From Metridium senile (Eukaryota > Cnidaria > Anthozoa > Actiniaria > Metridiidae), in NCBI GenBank assembly GCA_949775045.1, contig OX459103.1:12198605-12262604 (forward strand): DNA of 64,000 bases, given 5' to 3'. The notes under the pieces are model-generated. The model had not been told where the DNA came from. It did no database searches and saw nothing but the letters and a program-made list of their open reading frames with translations. Positions within the stretch are counted from its first letter, which is position 1; every line of letters begins with the position of its first letter. This document shows positions 22,840-34,448 of this stretch, in pieces. The translations under genes and the position numbers were made by a program.

Positions 22840-23840
22840 CAAAGGAAGGAAGGGAGAGAGGGAGGGAGGGAGAAAGGAGAAGAAAGAGAACATGCAGAAT
22901 GAAATAAAAAGCAAGACAAAAATAAATGTCTGTAATGTGAAGGTATGGAGTGCATAGTATTCTTACCTGTGTGTAACATCTAAAGTGATCATGAACGTAA
23001 ACAAGCAACCAAGCAGATCGTCAACTTATTTATACAGTGAGTATTTTAATATTCATTGAAAATTATGTCTCGGAATCAACAGCATCTGTATTTCTACATC
23101 GAACATGACTGACCATTTAATTCAATGTATAGTGTATGAAATAATGTAGAAAAGTGAAAAACAAAATGATTAAGATTATATTAGATTGAATAGAAAAGGC
23201 AGGAACCGACCACCTGATGTTCAAAAGTCAAGAGTGCGCGCATTACGGTGAAAAGAAATGTTTGTACATAATGATAGTATAATATACAAAGTGAATGTCT
23301 GCAATAGACCTTTTCATGGTTCGTATCGAGCAACCCCAGACTCGATCGCGTGTAATATATTCTTCACAATTTGACTACAGCCCGTGGAATATTGAAGTGT
23401 TTCAATTAGCTTCATTGATTAATAATGTGTACATTCCTTAAATTGCCCCTAGCTGTAGTTAAATTGTAAAGAATATATATAAATAGGTTTTTATTTTAAC
23501 TTTTATATTATATTTTTTTCAAATGCAAAATAATAAAAAAGAATACATAGCCTTTGAAATATAACCTAGGTGGAATAACCAACAAAAAGGCAAAATACTT
23601 ACATTATTTCTTTTTAAGTAATATCGTTTAGTATGTGTTGTATACAATTAACTGTTAATTATTTATATTTTAACTAAAAGTAAAGTCTCTTCACGTCAAG
23701 GTATATCAAAAAGTCTAAGTGTCCCCCCCCCCCCCCCCCCCCTCCCCATTTCTCCAAATGAAATAAGAAGTTTTGACTGTCCTTAGCACATTTTCGTTTT
23801 AAAATTTCGTATTGTTTTATAAATTTACATTATAGTTTTA
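22840..23840. repeat. Unit flank duplicated at 45830-46370 and 48565-48755
   Basis: 22900-23480 matches about 45860-46370, and 23630-23830 matches about 48565-48755, in the same orientation. In the right-hand copy the two pieces are parted by 2.2 kb of other DNA. A poly-C tract (23721-23742) is present here and shortened to six C in the partner. No gene seen. Confidence 0.7.
22967..23010 (-). other. Putative noncoding 5' exon with splice donor, GPCR 3
   Basis: Minus strand reads GATGTTACACACAG then GTAAGAATAC. The exon body differs from units 0-2 but the donor and position are kept. A closely similar copy lies at about 45940 (donor ACAT|GTAAG) in the right-hand array. Confidence 0.4.
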
Positions 23841-24522
23841 CAAGTAAGGGGCACTTCAACTAATTATTTTGAGTTTCAATTTATTGATCATTACCAAATA
23901 CTGAAATTGTCACTCTGTATCGATTGAACGTGTCAAAAATTACAATTCTGGCCGTTCGTTTTAAATTTTATATTATTTTTCGATTTTTGCGAAAACAAAT
24001 CCAAGATGGCCGCCATGACAACCACCAAAACAAGGCCATGGGACACGATTTTGCAATGGGAACATCAAAATCTTTTCAATACACACTATGAGGATTTTAA
24101 AAATTTAAGTTAAAAAATATATATTTTGGGTGCATGGGAACCCCTCTTTCCGACTAGACTATGCTGTTGTTTAAAAACATCTACAGATTGGCTATTCCTA
24201 ATGTTAAGAGGAAGTAAAGTTAAGTGAATTCAAAATTTGTGGGGCATTTATTGAGAAGGCTCTGTAGCCATACGTCTTTAATTTATGTTGGTGAGTTTCT
24301 AACAAGTTCTCAGTGGCAGAGCGAACTCAACGCTTATATTGCGAAAGACGATCACCAATATAACATTTATGTATAATTATTGAACTTTTATGTATTTATT
24401 TATTCATCCAAATCGTTTCATTCATTCATCCATTGTCTATTTTTATATTTATCTATTTATCCATTCACTTGAATTCATTCATTTATTCATTCATTTCTTA
24501 ATTCATTTTTAAGGTGTGTGGA
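23841..24522. other. Intergenic, nothing recognised
   Basis: AT-rich with ATTCATTC-type low complexity towards 24400-24510. No supported coding frame. Confidence 0.6.
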
Positions 24523-25387
24523 TACTCAAGCATGTTAAGAGAGGCAGTCCGAGAATATCGACAAGAGCTTGCAATAGGCGAAAAATCCAAAATGCTCATA
24601 CTTTGCCAGTTGATAGCATTTGGGGAGCTAGTCACTCAAAAAAATTTAGAGATTCCAAAAATAATTATTTTTGGAGAAATTCGACTTTTTTGGATTTTCG
24701 GCTTTTGGTCGGGTTTTTACGAGTTTTTACAACACTTCTTAACCGGGCTCTTTTAAAGTTAAAGATCTATCACACATTTTATCAAATTACCTTCGAAAAA
24801 CACCAACAAATATCCTAGGTTTTAGTGTATATAGCTTTCCAATCGACCTAGTCTTTACTATTTTATGGATTTTTCAATATTGGGTATTTTCTCATTTTTT
24901 TCCGAAGCCAAACATATACAAAATTAAGGCACAAAAAAACCAAATTGCCACGATGAATCAACGCATTCGGCTATAACCAAGGTGAAGCACTGTATTTCGA
25001 CTTTTCAAAAATGTAATAAAATTTTTGGGCTACTAAAATCCAAACGTTTTACAGCCTTTAATGTTCATGACTTCAGAGCGAAAATTTGACAATGTCACGG
25101 TGTTGCGTGACACCATGTCTGGAATGCCATTGCAAAAAATATTTCGAAATCACCTTTCCTGGCCTAATTTCTACTTGTTTTACAAAAAAAGATGTTACAA
25201 ATTTTGTTTTACCTTGTTTTAATGTTGTTTGTGACAGTTTTGGAAGACTTTAGTAGCATATTTGCAGTTAATATAACGACAGGCCGTCAGACCACTAATG
25301 CGTGTTGACGATATTTACATATCGCTGCCACTCGCATGAGAATTCGAATCACTCACATCAATTCAGCCAACTCAAAACTATTTTTGG
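24523..25387. repeat. Left arm of large inverted repeat
   Basis: Runs from TACTCAAGCATG to CTATTTTTGG and is the reverse complement, nearly without change, of 37621-39152 minus the 664-bp element at 38474-39137. The frame ISTRACNRRKIQN... (24516-24818) occurs in both arms because the arms are copies, so it is not evidence of coding. Confidence 0.9.
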
Positions 25388-25518
25388 TAGTAAGTTTATG
25401 ACGACGAAGTCATTTAAGCCTGAAATGAGCTTGATACCCGTTAGGGTCAAACTTTGCAATTGGAAAAGAAATCCGTTCGTTTGTTTTGTATCCTACGCAA
25501 TCTTTAGCCGTAGGGCTA

Positions 25519-26445
25519 ATGCACTAGTCAAAGTAAACCCCCACCCCCCCCCCCCCCCCCCCCCAACCCGGGACAGGGTGGGGATAAGTGGGGCATTTGA
25601 AAATTTGACTTGGCAAATGTTGGTAAATATACTTAGTGGGAGAGAAATGGAAATCAAATCCCCGACCCCCTGGAGTCAAAAATGATAATAGAGTAAAACT
25701 GTTAGAATATACGTGAAACTTTATAAGTGAAAAAAAAAGTGATTTTGTACGAAATCCTTTGTTTTCTATAGCTTAATTAGCACTCTTTTGTACAAAATTG
25801 CATTTTGTGTTTCACGGATATATTGTTTACACTTTTATAAAATAACAAAAATAAAATTATCTTTAGATAAGTATATATATATATGGTTGAGTCATCATCA
25901 TAGCAAATAGTTTTTATTTCAAATTTTAACATTTTAAGCATACTGGGCAAAACCATTGACCAGGTGGGGCTACATGCCAACACAGTCGAAATGAAACCAT
26001 ACAATCTTGCATTGATTGCTGTCACAAATTTTTTTTAATGTGGTCGTACCTTTTAGGGTCTGAAATCACTATCTAAGTTAATTTATGCGTACCTTTTTCA
26101 AAACCGTCCGTCAAGCACCCCTATCATTTTTTGGAGGGAGTCCTCCCCAACCCCCCCCCCCCCCCCCCCCCACAGGGAGCCCAAACTATCTTTGAAGTGA
26201 TTTTTCGTTTCCAGTCCTTCTCCTAAGAGAATGTTTAGTTTCCAGGCCTCTTCTTAATACTCGAACCAATCCCGACCTAATACCCCACTATATTAACACA
26301 CTAGTAAAATATTCACTTTATCCCCACCCCCTTGGGCACCATTGCTTGACAAAAGTGATCCCAAGCCCCACATTGCCCCCACCCTGTCCCGGGTTGGGGG
26401 GGGGGGGGGGGGGGGGGGAGTGGGGGTTTACTTTGACTAGTGCAT
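25519..26445. mobile_element. Inverted-repeat element with long C/G tracts in its arms
   Basis: ATGCACTAGTCAAAGTAAAC at 25519 is mirrored by GTTTACTTTGACTAGTGCAT ending at 26445. Next inwards come a C run (25542-25564) answered by a G run (26396-26419), and 'AACCCGGGACAGGGTGGGG' answered by its complement. The interior has a second C run (26151-26171), with no gene. Non-autonomous. Confidence 0.75.
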
Positions 26446-27127
26446 AAGGTATTCCCCTCACTAAGGTAATAGGTTCTTAAAACGTTGGGATAGTCATTGA
26501 GACACAAATTGTGAATATGCGAGATGATAACGACCCGAGAACCATTTGCAGTACTTTGAGACAATTTCTGACGACAGGTGACTTGCGATAAATTTAACCA
26601 CACTGTAGCCCAAACTCAGTGTTATAGTATTCATTATCCCTGATTAAAAGAAATGTATGCGCAAATAAACGCTATTCTCTAACATCAACATTCCAGTCAA
26701 CTTCAGGAAAATCGTCTGAAATTCATATAAGAGGATTGCAAAAAACGAGAATAGACATTGACTGATTGATGAAGCCAGAGAATATTAAGTTAATCTGTCA
26801 TCCAAACATGATCACAAAAATAATTATTCACAGAGTTTTCAAAGTAATAAAAACGAATCAAAAGAAAAGAAGCAAAAGGTATGTGTAGCAAAAAATAATG
26901 AATGGAAGAGAGAATAAGGAAATAGAGAAAAACGAACGAAAGAAAACAAAAAGGTCGAAAGAATGCAAGAAATTGCACAATTAATTCCAAACATTGTTTT
27001 TGCTTGCTTTGCTTGAAGCTGATTATTCTTTTATTGTCAATGGAATATTTATATTACTCTGTTTCAAAAATTTGATATTTTCACGTGACCTGTTATTTTT
27101 TTTTATTGATAAATTATATAATAAACA
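26446..27127. other. Intergenic, nothing recognised
   Basis: A-rich, no supported frame or repeat. Confidence 0.55.
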
Positions 27128-27163
27128 GAATATTACATGGGCTCTTGGAGGCTATCTTTAAAA
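27128..27163. repeat. Short inner match of the large inverted repeat
   Basis: 'ATATTACATGGGC' and 'GGCTATCTTTAAAACG' are mirrored at about 35160-35300, where they are 100 bp further apart. With the outer arms this makes the region symmetric about the retrotransposon. Confidence 0.6.
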
Positions 27164-27259
27164 CGGGGAACGGGGAACGGGGAACGGGGAACGGGGAACG
27201 GGGAACGGGGAACGGGGAACGGGGAACGGGGAACGGGGAACGGGGAACGGGGAACGGGG
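27164..27259. repeat. (GGGGAAC)n heptamer microsatellite
   Basis: About 13 uninterrupted copies. Each unit supplies a G4 run with a three-base AAC loop, an ideal G-quadruplex pattern on the plus strand. A shorter, inverted relative (CCCGTTCCCCGTTCTCG) lies at about 35152-35168. The ERGTGNG-type frames are artefacts. Confidence 0.95.
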
Positions 27260-27863
27260 AAGCTATCAAGAAAACTAAACCTATCAAGTAGCTTATTTAT
27301 AACTTGGTCAGAATACAACCATTTGATACAATGTTAAATGGTGAATAAATAATCCCGGAAAAAAAATAGTTCAAAAGATGTGAAAAAGATGATTCTGTTC
27401 TAGAACTGCTTATTCAAAAGCATGTAGAAGTTGGGCCCTGTGAATTATAAATTTCTCAAACTCTAATTATCCGAGAAAAGATATTCCGGTAAATCTAATC
27501 CCGCTATAATAAACAATACGAATGGCTGACAATCCAAACTGGGAAATGTCTACTTTCATTGCAATCTTAATTGCATAATAATCAAAATAATTAATTGCAT
27601 AATCATCGGTTTTCAGTTGACGCCATAAAAAAAATATTTCAGTTCGTTTCATACTGACCTAAACAAAATAAAAGCACTTTTACGAGGATGAGTCAATAAA
27701 ACTGTGTGATCAACGTTTATACATACAATAACAGAATCAATTAATCACTGTACCCAGAGAATGTAAGATCAAGTATATCAACAAACGTTTTGAAAATAGG
27801 GAAATACAAGGATATACAGTAGTTTGTCGATGGTTTATCAGGTCGGTTTGAACTGCAATTATT
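27260..27863. other. Intergenic, nothing recognised
   Basis: AT-rich left flank of the retrotransposon. No supported frame. Confidence 0.55.
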
Positions 27864-27868
27864 AAGCT

Positions 27869-28417
27869 TGTAATCTACGATTACGTAGGTAGCAGATAAA
27901 ATTATAGAGATCGGCACGATTCGAACGCACGAATAAGTTTATTGTGTCAATCAGATATGGTTGTAGCGGTAGCGTATTTCAATCTATGTATATTGTGTGG
28001 TTCGAACTGCAATAGATCAAAAAGGCTACGTTACAATATAATTTGCTAATATATCTAGTCTAAATGTCACAATTATTCGATTATAAGCTGTATTATATGA
28101 TGAGAATCAAGTTCTCTGGTATGTATACAAACGGTCAAAGATAATTATACAATCATAGTCGATAATCAACTAAAACTTCACATGAATGTTACTTAAGTGT
28201 AAACAATTAAGGTCACTTACTTTGGTGTGCCTTTGTAGCTAAATAGACGGTTAAATTTGATTGAATTGGTAGACAAGTAGCAATAGTAGCAGATTCACAC
28301 GTGTGTAAAAACATAGAGAAGAGAATCGAATTACAGTACGTGACAGTAGTACTCTAACTAGTTAAACATTAATCATAAATCAACAAAAAACAATCGAATC
28401 ATATCTTGTGAATAACA
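27869..28417 (-). repeat. BEL element 3' LTR
   Basis: Begins TGTAATCTACGA and ends AATAACA on the plus strand; matches 34449-34997 apart from one base. Confidence 0.95.
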
Positions 28418-28570
28418 TTCTGGCCCCTTAAAGGCGTTACTGCCTTTACCTCAATACTAACTGGAGCTGAATAAACAGTAACAGGTGCATATATAATTGT
28501 TCAAATGTTCACTATAGCTATATATAAGTCATTGTCTCTGACTATTGTAAGGTGTCTTGTGTACTCCTCT

Positions 28571-31500
28571 TTATGCCGCGACGTTAGCTTCCTCTAGAAG
28601 GATGATCTTGCTCACTGGGCGCACAAGGGTAGATGTCTTGGTCTTTACCTTGACGGAGCGTACAAGACCATCGTTGCTGTTTTGATAGACCTCAAGAATT
28701 CTAGCCAGCGGCCATGTAGAACGGGTGGTAGACTCATCTGCAATCAGCACAATGTCGTTAGGTTGAAGATTTCTCTTCTTGTCAACCCACTTCTGACGAG
28801 ACTGTAATGTCGGAAGGTACTCCTTTACCCATCTCCTCCAGAAGACGTCTGCCAAGTACTGGACCTGACGCCACCGACGGCGGCTGTAGACGTCTTCTTT
28901 GGCGAAGACTCCCGGTGGTGGTGTTGCACCAGAACGAAGTAGCAGCAGGTGATTTGGGGTGAGCGGCTCCAAGTCGCGTGGATCATCGGATACCCTTGTG
29001 AGGGGGCGTCCGTTCATAATCATTTCCACCTCGCACATCAGGGTTGACAGCGTCTCATCATAGATTGTTTGTTCTTTGAGGAGGGCGTAGAGGATCTTCC
29101 TTATGGATCTGATACACCTCTCCCACACACCTCCGTGGTGGGAGCCTGCAGGAGGGTTGAATGTCCACCTGATGTTCTTCTGTAACAGGGCTTCATGGAT
29201 AGCTGTCTGGTCGAAGGCTTGGATGGCTTCACGGAGTTCTCTCTCGCCGCCGACAAAGTTAGTACCGTTGTCTGTTCTGAACTCCTTTGGTGGGCCTCTC
29301 CTTGCGATAAACCTTCTTAGCGAGTTGATAAACGAGTCAGTGTCGAGGCTGTGAGCGACTTCTATGTGTACCGCTCGCACGGTCAGGCAAGTGTAGATTA
29401 CACCGTACCTCTTCACTGTAGCTCTCCCTCTCCTAACCTGGAATGGTCCGAAGAAGTCGATGCCCACGTACGTGAATGGTGGATTGTCGGGAGTTACACG
29501 GTCTCTCGGCAGGTCGGCCATCTTCTGCTGTTGAACCTTTCCATGATGTCTTCTGCAGAGGAAACAAGAGCTGACAACTTTGCGCACTGGCACTCTTGCT
29601 CGTACGATCCAGAACCTTTCTCTTATTTGAGACAGCACGTACTCAGTACCACAGTGACCACTGCTCGTATGGTAATGTCGAATTATCATCTCAGTAACGT
29701 GATTCTTGGTTGGTAGAATGACCTGATGTTTCAGCTGGTCGTCAACAGGCGAGTTAGATAGACGTCCTCCAACACATAGCACGCCGTTCTTAAACTGTGG
29801 GCTGAGATTGTAGATGGGACTTGATCGTTGTAGTGTCGTTGTCGATGTTGATAATACGCCGGCTTCATCGGGGAAGGCTTTCGATTGCACTTGCTTGAGT
29901 ATTTCCCTTTCAGCAATGTCGATTTCGTCAATCGTTATTGGTGCTAACTTTGAAGCAGCTGCAACGGGCGCTTTATTGTGACGATTGTTGCAGACATTGC
30001 GTAGATTTGATTTTAATCTCAGCATCCAAGCAACGAACTTGCGTAGCCGCGACCAGTCAGAGAAGTGTAGAAACAGTTTTGTAACGTCGTACTCTGGCTT
30101 CGTTAGGGTAGCACAGACTGCAACTTCCCTTTTAACTTCTGGGTCATCATCTTGCAGCTTTACAGCAGGGAGATGAGGCCAGGTGTCTTTTGGTCCCCAC
30201 AGGAAATCTGGGCCGTTGAGCCAACGGCTGTTAGCATCCAAAGCCGCCTTCGGTGGTAGGCCTCGTGATGCGTCATCTGCAGGGTTGTTGTTAGTGTCTA
30301 CGTACTGCCATTGGGTTGTTGAAGTTTTCTCTTGGATTGCTGCGATTCGATTCGCCACAAATGTGTGGAAACGTTTGTCGACATTGCGTATGTAAGCCAG
30401 CACGCAAGTGCTATCGGTCCAGAACTTGGGCATATCCGTCAGTGGTATGGAGAGTTCCTTCAGAGCCATTTGGTTGAGTCTTGTGCTGAGGACGGCTGCT
30501 GAAAGTTCTAGTCGTGGTATTGTGACAGATTTTAAAGGCGCCAGTCTGGACTTGCCATGGACAAAGGCGCAATGAATCCTACCATTCTGGTTGACAAGCC
30601 TGAGATAGGTTGCTCCTCCGTAGCCCAACTGAGAGGCGTCAGAGAAATTATGCAATTGTGCCGACACGACTTCACCAAAGTCCTTTGGCTTAAAGCAGCG
30701 ATCAATGGCTAACTTCTCGAGGTGAGGTAGATCTTGTAGCCAGCTTTGCCAGCGCTGCAAATCTGTTACCGAAATAGGATCATCCCAGCCTAACTTCTGA
30801 CGACATAGGTCCTGTAGTAGCATCTTTGCTGGTAGCGTAAACGGGGCAACTAACCCGAGAGGGTCGTATATGGAACTCACAGTGGAGAGTATACCTCGTC
30901 TTGTAGCTGGCTTGTCTTTAATGGCAATCGAGAAGCCGAATGTATCGGACGATACATTCCATTGTATACCGAGAGCTCTTTCGATGTGCATTGAGTTGAA
31001 GTCGAGACTTCTCGTAGATGGCGCTCTTTCTTCTTCTGGGATCGAGGAGATAACTGCGGCAGAATTTGACATCCATTTTGTCAGGCGGAATCCTCCCTTT
31101 GCAAGAAGGCTGCGTAGTTCTTCTGCAAGTTGTACTGCCGCTTTTTCTGTCGCTACTGACTTAAGACAGTCATCGACATAGAAATTCCTTTTAACTGTTT
31201 CTATGGCTTGTTGGCTGAATTCACCTTCGTTGTCATCAGCAGTCTGTCGGAGGGCAAAGTTAGCGCAGCTGGGAGATGATGTTCCTCCGAAGAGGTGGAC
31301 ATTCATCTGATACTCTTCGATGTTACCATCGATGTCACCATCCTTGAACCATAAGAACCGTAGGGCGGGGCGGTCTTCCTCTGGTACTCTCACTTGATAG
31401 AACATGGACTCTATGTCGGACATGAAGGCAATTGGTTCCTCGCGGAATCTCGTAAGCACTCCAGTCAGTGAGTTGGTTAGATCTGGCCCCTGTAGAAGCT

Positions 31501-34258
31501 CGTCGTTGAGCGATTTCCCCTTGAACTTCGCTGAACAGTCGTAGACGACTCGGACCTTGTCGGGTTTCTTAGGGTGTATTACGGGATGATGAGGTAGATA
31601 CCACGTCACCTTTACTTGGTCAGTACTGTCGATGACCTTACTAGCGTGGTCCTTTTCCAGGAGATTACTGATGAATGTTGAATACTTCTCGTGTAGTTTG
31701 GAATCCTTAGACAGCCGTTTCTTCAATAGCGTTAGACGATGCAGGGCGACGCATCTGTTGTCTTTGAGTTCTGGGGGGTCGTTTTTCCACGGTAGCGCTA
31801 GCTCGTAGTGACCGTCTTTAAGCTCAATGGTATTTTCCATTATGCCCAGCGCTTGTTTGTCTTGCTGCGACATCGTTGTATCGTCATCGTACTGCGCGTC
31901 GTTGAATTCCATGTTGCAGTATGACTTAAACTTGTTATCAAGGTCGGCGTCTGAGCTAACGAAGTTAGACGTGTGGAAGGTACTAGCTTTCTCCTTTATC
32001 GGTCCTACGACGCTCCATCCTAGGAGTGTTTTCTGCCCGTATGGATCACCGTCTAGTCCACCTCTAACCTCTACTGGTTGTAGGGCTTGAGGGACGTCAC
32101 TTCCGATAAGCAAGCCAACGTCGGCGTTGATGCTCGGCAGGTGAAGATTGCGTAGATGTGGCCATCTGTTAACGTCTATTTCGTCGGCGATGCTTTCGGT
32201 CGATACCGGAAGCCTGGCGATAGAATAAACTGTGGGTAGATTAACTTGCATATCGTCGTCGAGGGCGGATACTTGCAGACTCATGACCGTCGTTTCCTTT
32301 TTACTGTCAGCCTTTTCGATTGTCGTTATAGATAATGTCGTCGCGTTCCCTTTGGCGTTTAACGCGTCCCTCAACTCTTCCGTACAAAAGGTAGTATTTG
32401 ATCCTCCATCAAGGAATGCATAAGTACGTACCGTCGTATCGCAGCCATGGACTTTAACATTTACTGGTACAATTGGAAGGGCCGTTGCCTCTCGCGAACG
32501 GACGGCTGGATGGCCTTTGACGTAACCGTTGCGAACGTTACTTGTAGCTGGGAGGTATACGCCGTTCGTCGCAGGATTGCTATTCTGTATTTCCTTATTG
32601 AGGCTCGACTTTGGGTGTAGGAACGTGGAATGTTTCTGCGTACAACCGTCTACTTTACAGAAGCTTGTTTTTGAGCAGGAACTTGCGTTATGGCCGTATG
32701 TTAGACAGTTGTCGCAGAGCGACTCGTTTCGAACAAATTCGTGTCTCTCGTCGAGGCTCATTGCCTTGAAAGTAAGACATTGTGATAGCCAGTGATTTTG
32801 CTGGCATGACGGACATTTTCCTGCTTTGGACCGCCTTTCGTGGTCGTTTGAAGATGATGTTGCAAAGGTTACTGCTCGTCGTGTGAGAATCTTGTTGCTG
32901 TCTCCGGAGACGTTGCCAAAGATGGGATGAGCGGCAACTCTTGCACGATCTTCTACAAAGGAAGCGAGGTCGTCGATCGTTATCTCTCTGCACTTCTTCT
33001 CGGATATTGCGTCAGCGACTTCGCGCCATTTCAGACGAATACCGTAGGGTAGCTTATCGACGATACGCCTCATGGTGTCTGGATTCTCAATTTTGCTCGA
33101 GCAACCAAGTTCCTTTAGGGTATTTCTACAGCTTGTTAGAAGAGTAGAGAATTTACGCATGGCTTCTACGTTTTCGGTTTTTATTGGTTGGTGTTCCGTA
33201 AGTTTGTTTACGTAGGCGGTGGCTATGTGGTAATCTTGGCCGTATCTTTGTTTTAGCTGTCTGCGTGCCTCCTTATAGCCGTCGTCTTTATTCATCATAA
33301 GGCAGCTCTGCATTAGCTCTTGTACATCTCCTTTAGTGTACTGTATGAGGTAGTACAGTCTCGCGCTGTTACTCGTCGTTTTCGTTTCGATTAGGCTTTC
33401 AAAGGCCCGCACAAAACTGCAGTAACTTAAAGGGTTGCCGTCAAAGGTTGGGACTTCAGGTTGTGGCAGGGTCAGCGCTAGCGTACTTTGTCGTTGTTGA
33501 GTCAGCATATCCTCTATTTGCTTTGTCTGTCTTTGTTGAGCCTGAAGAATGTTGATAAGTGAGCCGTGGTATTCAGTCTTGACATCCGCAGTTTGGTCTT
33601 CCGTGTCGCATTCGGTTTTAATGCATTCGGTTTTAATGCATTCGGTTTTAATGCATTGTTGATCGTTTTTATCGTCATGAGGTTCTTGTGGCGGGAAAGT
33701 TTGTTCCTTCTCTAAGTCTATGTAAGCGTTCTCTTCGGCTGCTATCTTGGCGATCTCAGTCTCGAGCTCTAATTTCTCTATTCTTTGCTTTAGGCGCAAC
33801 TCCTCTTCTTGTAGAGCTTGGCGTTTTTTCAGCATCGCTGCCTGTGCCTCAAGGGCCGCCTTTCTCGCCGCTGCGGATGATCTAGAGCTTGATCGAGAAG
33901 AATGGCTTTTCGAAGAGCTAACTGTACTCAAGGCATCATCTGCTTTGTGATTGTCAACGGTTTCCTTGGCCGTGGTTAGCAAGTCGATTCTCTCTTTTAG
34001 ATTGCAGACTCTAGTCATTTCGGCATCGAAATACTGCTGCGATTCCTCGATATCGCATTCGTCCGATAGATTTGCGTGGTATGTCTCATGCGCGGCTTCA
34101 AACGCTTCAAACGCGGTGTCAAGTTCTGGAATTGTATCTTTGATAGAGTTAATATTTTCAACATCTAACAAAAGTTCCTTTATTTTGTTTTGTATTTTTG
34201 TGATAGAGCCTTTAGCGGCACTTCTTGATCGTTTTAGTTGCTTTATATTTTCTTCCAT
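28571..34258 (-). CDS. BEL/Pao Gag-Pol polyprotein (1895 aa, intact)
   Basis: Single frame from an ATG at 34258 to TAA at 28571. Order seen: charged coiled-coil-like N-terminus with a CIKTE triple repeat near residue 205; gag region of the DUF1759 type (about 285-430, 'FDGNPLSYCSFVRAFE'); Cys/His zinc knuckles (about 478-545); retropepsin with DGGS near 615; reverse transcriptase with YVDD near 1029; Pao-type RNase H ('FSDASQLGYGG' near 1205); integrase with an HHCC zinc finger (about 1527-1570) and catalytic D, D, E near 1603, 1664 and 1713; and a C-terminal DUF5641-like tail. The domain order and DGGS protease are those of BEL/Pao. No stop or frameshift, so it may be active. No env-like frame follows. 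Confidence 0.97.
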   Translation of the reverse strand: MEENIKQLKRSRSAAKGSITKIQNKIKELLLDVENINSIKDTIPELDTAFEAFEAAHETYHANLSDECDIEESQQYFDAEMTRVCNLKERIDLLTTAKETVDNHKADDALSTVSSSKSHSSRSSSRSSAAARKAALEAQAAMLKKRQALQEEELRLKQRIEKLELETEIAKIAAEENAYIDLEKEQTFPPQEPHDDKNDQQCIKTECIKTECIKTECDTEDQTADVKTEYHGSLINILQAQQRQTKQIEDMLTQQRQSTLALTLPQPEVPTFDGNPLSYCSFVRAFESLIETKTTSNSARLYYLIQYTKGDVQELMQSCLMMNKDDGYKEARRQLKQRYGQDYHIATAYVNKLTEHQPIKTENVEAMRKFSTLLTSCRNTLKELGCSSKIENPDTMRRIVDKLPYGIRLKWREVADAISEKKCREITIDDLASFVEDRARVAAHPIFGNVSGDSNKILTRRAVTFATSSSNDHERRSKAGKCPSCQQNHWLSQCLTFKAMSLDERHEFVRNESLCDNCLTYGHNASSCSKTSFCKVDGCTQKHSTFLHPKSSLNKEIQNSNPATNGVYLPATSNVRNGYVKGHPAVRSREATALPIVPVNVKVHGCDTTVRTYAFLDGGSNTTFCTEELRDALNAKGNATTLSITTIEKADSKKETTVMSLQVSALDDDMQVNLPTVYSIARLPVSTESIADEIDVNRWPHLRNLHLPSINADVGLLIGSDVPQALQPVEVRGGLDGDPYGQKTLLGWSVVGPIKEKASTFHTSNFVSSDADLDNKFKSYCNMEFNDAQYDDDTTMSQQDKQALGIMENTIELKDGHYELALPWKNDPPELKDNRCVALHRLTLLKKRLSKDSKLHEKYSTFISNLLEKDHASKVIDSTDQVKVTWYLPHHPVIHPKKPDKVRVVYDCSAKFKGKSLNDELLQGPDLTNSLTGVLTRFREEPIAFMSDIESMFYQVRVPEEDRPALRFLWFKDGDIDGNIEEYQMNVHLFGGTSSPSCANFALRQTADDNEGEFSQQAIETVKRNFYVDDCLKSVATEKAAVQLAEELRSLLAKGGFRLTKWMSNSAAVISSIPEEERAPSTRSLDFNSMHIERALGIQWNVSSDTFGFSIAIKDKPATRRGILSTVSSIYDPLGLVAPFTLPAKMLLQDLCRQKLGWDDPISVTDLQRWQSWLQDLPHLEKLAIDRCFKPKDFGEVVSAQLHNFSDASQLGYGGATYLRLVNQNGRIHCAFVHGKSRLAPLKSVTIPRLELSAAVLSTRLNQMALKELSIPLTDMPKFWTDSTCVLAYIRNVDKRFHTFVANRIAAIQEKTSTTQWQYVDTNNNPADDASRGLPPKAALDANSRWLNGPDFLWGPKDTWPHLPAVKLQDDDPEVKREVAVCATLTKPEYDVTKLFLHFSDWSRLRKFVAWMLRLKSNLRNVCNNRHNKAPVAAASKLAPITIDEIDIAEREILKQVQSKAFPDEAGVLSTSTTTLQRSSPIYNLSPQFKNGVLCVGGRLSNSPVDDQLKHQVILPTKNHVTEMIIRHYHTSSGHCGTEYVLSQIRERFWIVRARVPVRKVVSSCFLCRRHHGKVQQQKMADLPRDRVTPDNPPFTYVGIDFFGPFQVRRGRATVKRYGVIYTCLTVRAVHIEVAHSLDTDSFINSLRRFIARRGPPKEFRTDNGTNFVGGERELREAIQAFDQTAIHEALLQKNIRWTFNPPAGSHHGGVWERCIRSIRKILYALLKEQTIYDETLSTLMCEVEMIMNGRPLTRVSDDPRDLEPLTPNHLLLLRSGATPPPGVFAKEDVYSRRRWRQVQYLADVFWRRWVKEYLPTLQSRQKWVDKKRNLQPNDIVLIADESTTRSTWPLARILEVYQNSNDGLVRSVKVKTKTSTLVRPVSKIILLEEANVAA

Positions 34259-34448
34259 TGTACAATTAGTGTTTGTTTATCAAAGAAATGAGCGTTGTGG
34301 TTATACAATTACTCCATTCCATTTAACGAAAGCGTGATACACATTCCAATCATTCCATTGCAGTACAGCAGATCAATAATGCGGGATTGATCGATAAGCG
34401 TAGAATAAATGATAAGTAACTAAATCCAAAGGTACAAATTCGAACTAA

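Noticed and set aside
24516..24818. 100-aa frame repeated in inverted form at 38190-38405
   Set aside because: Present twice only because the surrounding 865 bp is duplicated; it has no motif and a biased composition.
29103..34337. Many plus-strand frames opposite the BEL polyprotein
   Set aside because: Antisense shadows of a frame with clear domain content.
34425..34448. Standard primer-binding site after the BEL 5' LTR
   Set aside because: The minus strand reads TTAGTTCGAATTTGTACC, without the TGG expected for pairing to a tRNA CCA end; left unassigned.
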